Positions 6,962-7,857 of a stretch of 7,857 nucleotides of DNA are shown here, piece by piece (positions within the stretch are counted from its first letter, which is position 1; the number at the start of each line of letters is the position of its first letter). Below the pieces are notes generated by a model that saw nothing but the letters and a program-made list of their open reading frames with translations, ran no database searches and was not told the DNA's origin. The stretch covers positions 1-7,857 of the forward strand of contig CAMLMA010000083.1 in assembly GCA_946481065.1 (NCBI GenBank). The letters are read 5' to 3'. The translations under genes and the position numbers were made by a program. This DNA comes from an uncultured Nitrosomonadales bacterium (GTDB lineage: Bacteria > Pseudomonadota > Gammaproteobacteria > Burkholderiales > Methylophilaceae).

Positions 6962-7162
6962 TTACATGCCGTATTTTTGGCGGAACTTCTCAACGCGACC
7001 GGCGGTGTCCATGATCTTCTGCTTGCCGGTATAGAACGGATGGCATTGGGAGCAGACTTCGATGTTGAGGTCGCGGCCGCTGGTGGAGCGGGTCTTGAAC
7101 TTGTTGCCGCAACTGCAGGTGACAGTCACGTCAGGATAATTTGGATGAATATCGGCTTTCAT
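6962..7162 (-). CDS. rpmE: 50S ribosomal protein L31 (type A, zinc-binding)
   Basis: L31 bridges the large and small ribosomal subunits. The 66-residue protein starts [10 protein letters not shown] and carries the zinc-binding cysteines C16, C18, C37 and C40 (CSC and CSQC), so this is the zinc form rather than the zinc-independent YkgM type. [18 protein letters not shown] at 31-48 is the family core. The frame is open upstream to 7201, but MKADIHP is the universal L31 start, and the further 13 codons would begin within the likely promoter -10 box. A promoter upstream and a strong terminator downstream make it an independent transcription unit. Confidence 0.96.
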   Translation of the reverse strand: MKADIHPNYPDVTVTCSCGNKFKTRSTSGRDLNIEVCSQCHPFYTGKQKIMDTAGRVEKFRQKYGM

Positions 7163-7200
7163 GCTCGTGTCTCTTTCAGTTGCTTTTAGCGAAGGGCGCA

Positions 7201-7229
7201 ATTATCAATGAAATGAGGGAATTAATCAA
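7201..7229 (-). promoter_or_regulatory. Candidate sigma-70 promoter of rpmE
   Basis: Minus-strand TTGATT (7229-7224) and GATAAT (7206-7201) are separated by 17 bp, with matches of 4/6 and 5/6 to consensus. A start near 7194 gives a leader of about 32 nt. The first two bases of the -35 box belong to the downstream copy of the rho repeat. Confidence 0.6.
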
Positions 7230-7304
7230 CCTCTACGCATCGAATCAAAGAAGTCGGCGTTGTTCTTGGTGGCCTTGATCTTGTCCGGCGCGGATTCCAT
7301 GGCT
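7226..7304 (-). pseudogene. Duplicated 3' fragment of rho
   Basis: On the minus strand this region encodes the same last residues as rho ([19 protein letters not shown]) and then stops at TGA (7228-7226) instead of the TAA of the real gene. Upstream of DKIK the reading changes from AMEFLL in rho to AMESAP here. An ATG at 7300 could open a 24-codon frame, but no ribosome site precedes it, so translation is doubtful. It is a remnant copy, not a gene. Confidence 0.85.
7228..7304. repeat. Direct repeat, copy 1 (between rho and rpmE)
   Basis: Positions 7228-7285 match 7377-7434 at all 58 bases with an offset of 149 bp. The match continues in the same register: an 8-bp patch with 5 mismatches, then 11 identical bases (ATTCCATGGCT, 7294-7304). 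Beyond 7304 the sequences are unrelated. Confidence 0.93.
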
Positions 7305-7311
7305 GAGGGGT

Positions 7312-7356
7312 AGGGCTGCGACGCGGTATCGCGAAGCGCGGTGCGGGAGCAGCCCT
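7312..7356. repeat. Inverted repeat between the two rho-tail copies
   Basis: Arms AGGGCTGC (7312-7319) and GCAGCCCT (7349-7356) enclose 29 bp of GC-rich sequence with CGCG-containing sub-palindromes. It fills most of the unrelated 72 bp between the repeats. There is no T-run on either side, so an intrinsic terminator is unlikely. Its origin is not recognised. Confidence 0.6.
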
Positions 7357-7374
7357 CAATGACCTCGAAACGAC

Positions 7375-7857
7375 TTAACCTCTACGCATCGAATCAAAGA
7401 AGTCGGCGTTGTTCTTGGTGGCCTTGATCTTGTCGAGCAGGAATTCCATGGCTTCGAGGTCATCCATCGGATACAGCAGCTTACGCAGCACCCAGATCTT
7501 TTGCAGGATATCCTTCTCGATCAGCAACTCCTCGCGGCGCGTGCCGGACTTGTTAACGTTGATGGCCGGGTAGATGCGCTTCTCGGCCATGCGACGATCC
7601 AGGTGGATCTCCATGTTGCCGGTGCCCTTGAATTCTTCGTAGATCACATCGTCCATGCGTGAGCCGGTATCGACCAGCGCGGTGGCGATGATGGTCAGCG
7701 AGCCGCCTTCCTCGATGTTGCGGGCCGCGCCGAAGAAGCGCTTCGGGCGTTGCAGGGCATTGGCGTCGACACCGCCGGTCAGCACTTTGCCGGAGGCCGG
7801 TACCACGGTGTTGTAGGCGCGGGCCAGGCGGGTGATGGAGTCGAGCAGGATGACGAC
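7375..7857 (-). CDS. rho: Transcription termination factor Rho (C-terminal part)
   Basis: The last 160 residues of the hexameric RNA helicase that ends transcription at Rho-dependent sites. The N-terminus is cut by the window edge, and the first visible residues are the Walker B strand [16 protein letters not shown]. Next come the Q-loop region [28 protein letters not shown], the R-loop segment [16 protein letters not shown] and SGTRREELL, which holds the arginine-finger region. The C-terminus DFFDSMRRG resembles E. coli DFFEMMKRS, with a TAA stop (7377-7375). GTG at 7806 is an internal valine, not a start. No damage is seen in the visible part, although its last 58 bp are duplicated downstream. 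Confidence 0.97.
   Translation of the reverse strand, partial: VVILLDSITRLARAYNTVVPASGKVLTGGVDANALQRPKRFFGAARNIEEGGSLTIIATALVDTGSRMDDVIYEEFKGTGNMEIHLDRRMAEKRIYPAINVNKSGTRREELLIEKDILQKIWVLRKLLYPMDDLEAMEFLLDKIKATKNNADFFDSMRRG
7377..7453. repeat. Direct repeat, copy 2 (within the 3' end of rho)
   Basis: The partner of 7228-7304. It covers the last 26 codons of rho, from AMEF to the terminal MRRG, plus part of the stop codon. It is the copy in use, because it is continuous with the rest of rho. Confidence 0.93.

Noticed and set aside
7226..7300. 24-codon frame in the rho-tail copy as a small gene
   Set aside because: Its sequence is explained by duplication of rho, and it has no ribosome site before ATG 7300.
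7312..7356. Inverted repeat as an intrinsic terminator for rho
   Set aside because: No T-run follows on either strand, and the spacer between the arms is 29 bp.

Overview
The window looks like chromosomal DNA from a moderately high-GC betaproteobacterium. The best guess is a methylotroph of the Methylophilaceae (Methylobacillus-like). The grounds are a fused SoxYZ-like carrier of the type found beside PQQ-dependent alcohol dehydrogenases, a rho gene with rpmE directly downstream, and the general character of the proteins. The family assignment is an inference from protein character, not the result of a search.

Layout, left to right. An exported SoxYZ-like carrier protein (14-805, minus) is transcribed away from a small vicinal-oxygen-chelate (VOC/glyoxalase-fold) gene (983-1390, plus). 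The 177 bp between them hold a plausible promoter for the VOC gene. The VOC gene converges on moeA, and the two genes share the palindrome CTAG as stop codons. A minus-strand molybdenum-cofactor block follows, in transcription order moaA (5112-4078), mobA (3834-3256), mobB (3277-2678) and moeA (2664-1387). mobA and mobB overlap by 22 bp, and mobB and moeA are 13 bp apart. A 243-bp gap with a GC-rich hairpin separates moaA from mobA. Upstream of moaA lies a 550-residue polytopic ArnT/PMT-like glycosyltransferase (6844-5192, minus). A strong intrinsic terminator then separates it from rpmE (7162-6962, minus). The right edge carries the last 160 codons of rho (minus, cut by the window end).

How the genes work together. 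MoaA starts the pathway by rearranging GTP towards cPMP. MoeA inserts molybdate into molybdopterin. MobA attaches GMP to give the MGD form of the cofactor, and MobB is its GTP-binding helper. This set supplies MGD-type enzymes such as formate dehydrogenase or nitrate reductase, none of which is in the window. moaC, moaD, moaE and mog/moaB are also absent and must lie elsewhere.

The one clear anomaly is between rho and rpmE. The last 58 bp of rho are repeated perfectly 149 bp downstream, with weaker in-register similarity to 77 bp. About 72 bp of unrelated sequence with an inverted repeat lies between the copies. The downstream copy has its own stop codon, and its edge forms part of the likely -35 box of rpmE. 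This could be a partial duplication, or the scar of an element that targeted the 3' end of rho. No CRISPR array, transposase, tRNA or obvious new multi-gene system is visible. The rest is well-recognised housekeeping or metabolic sequence.
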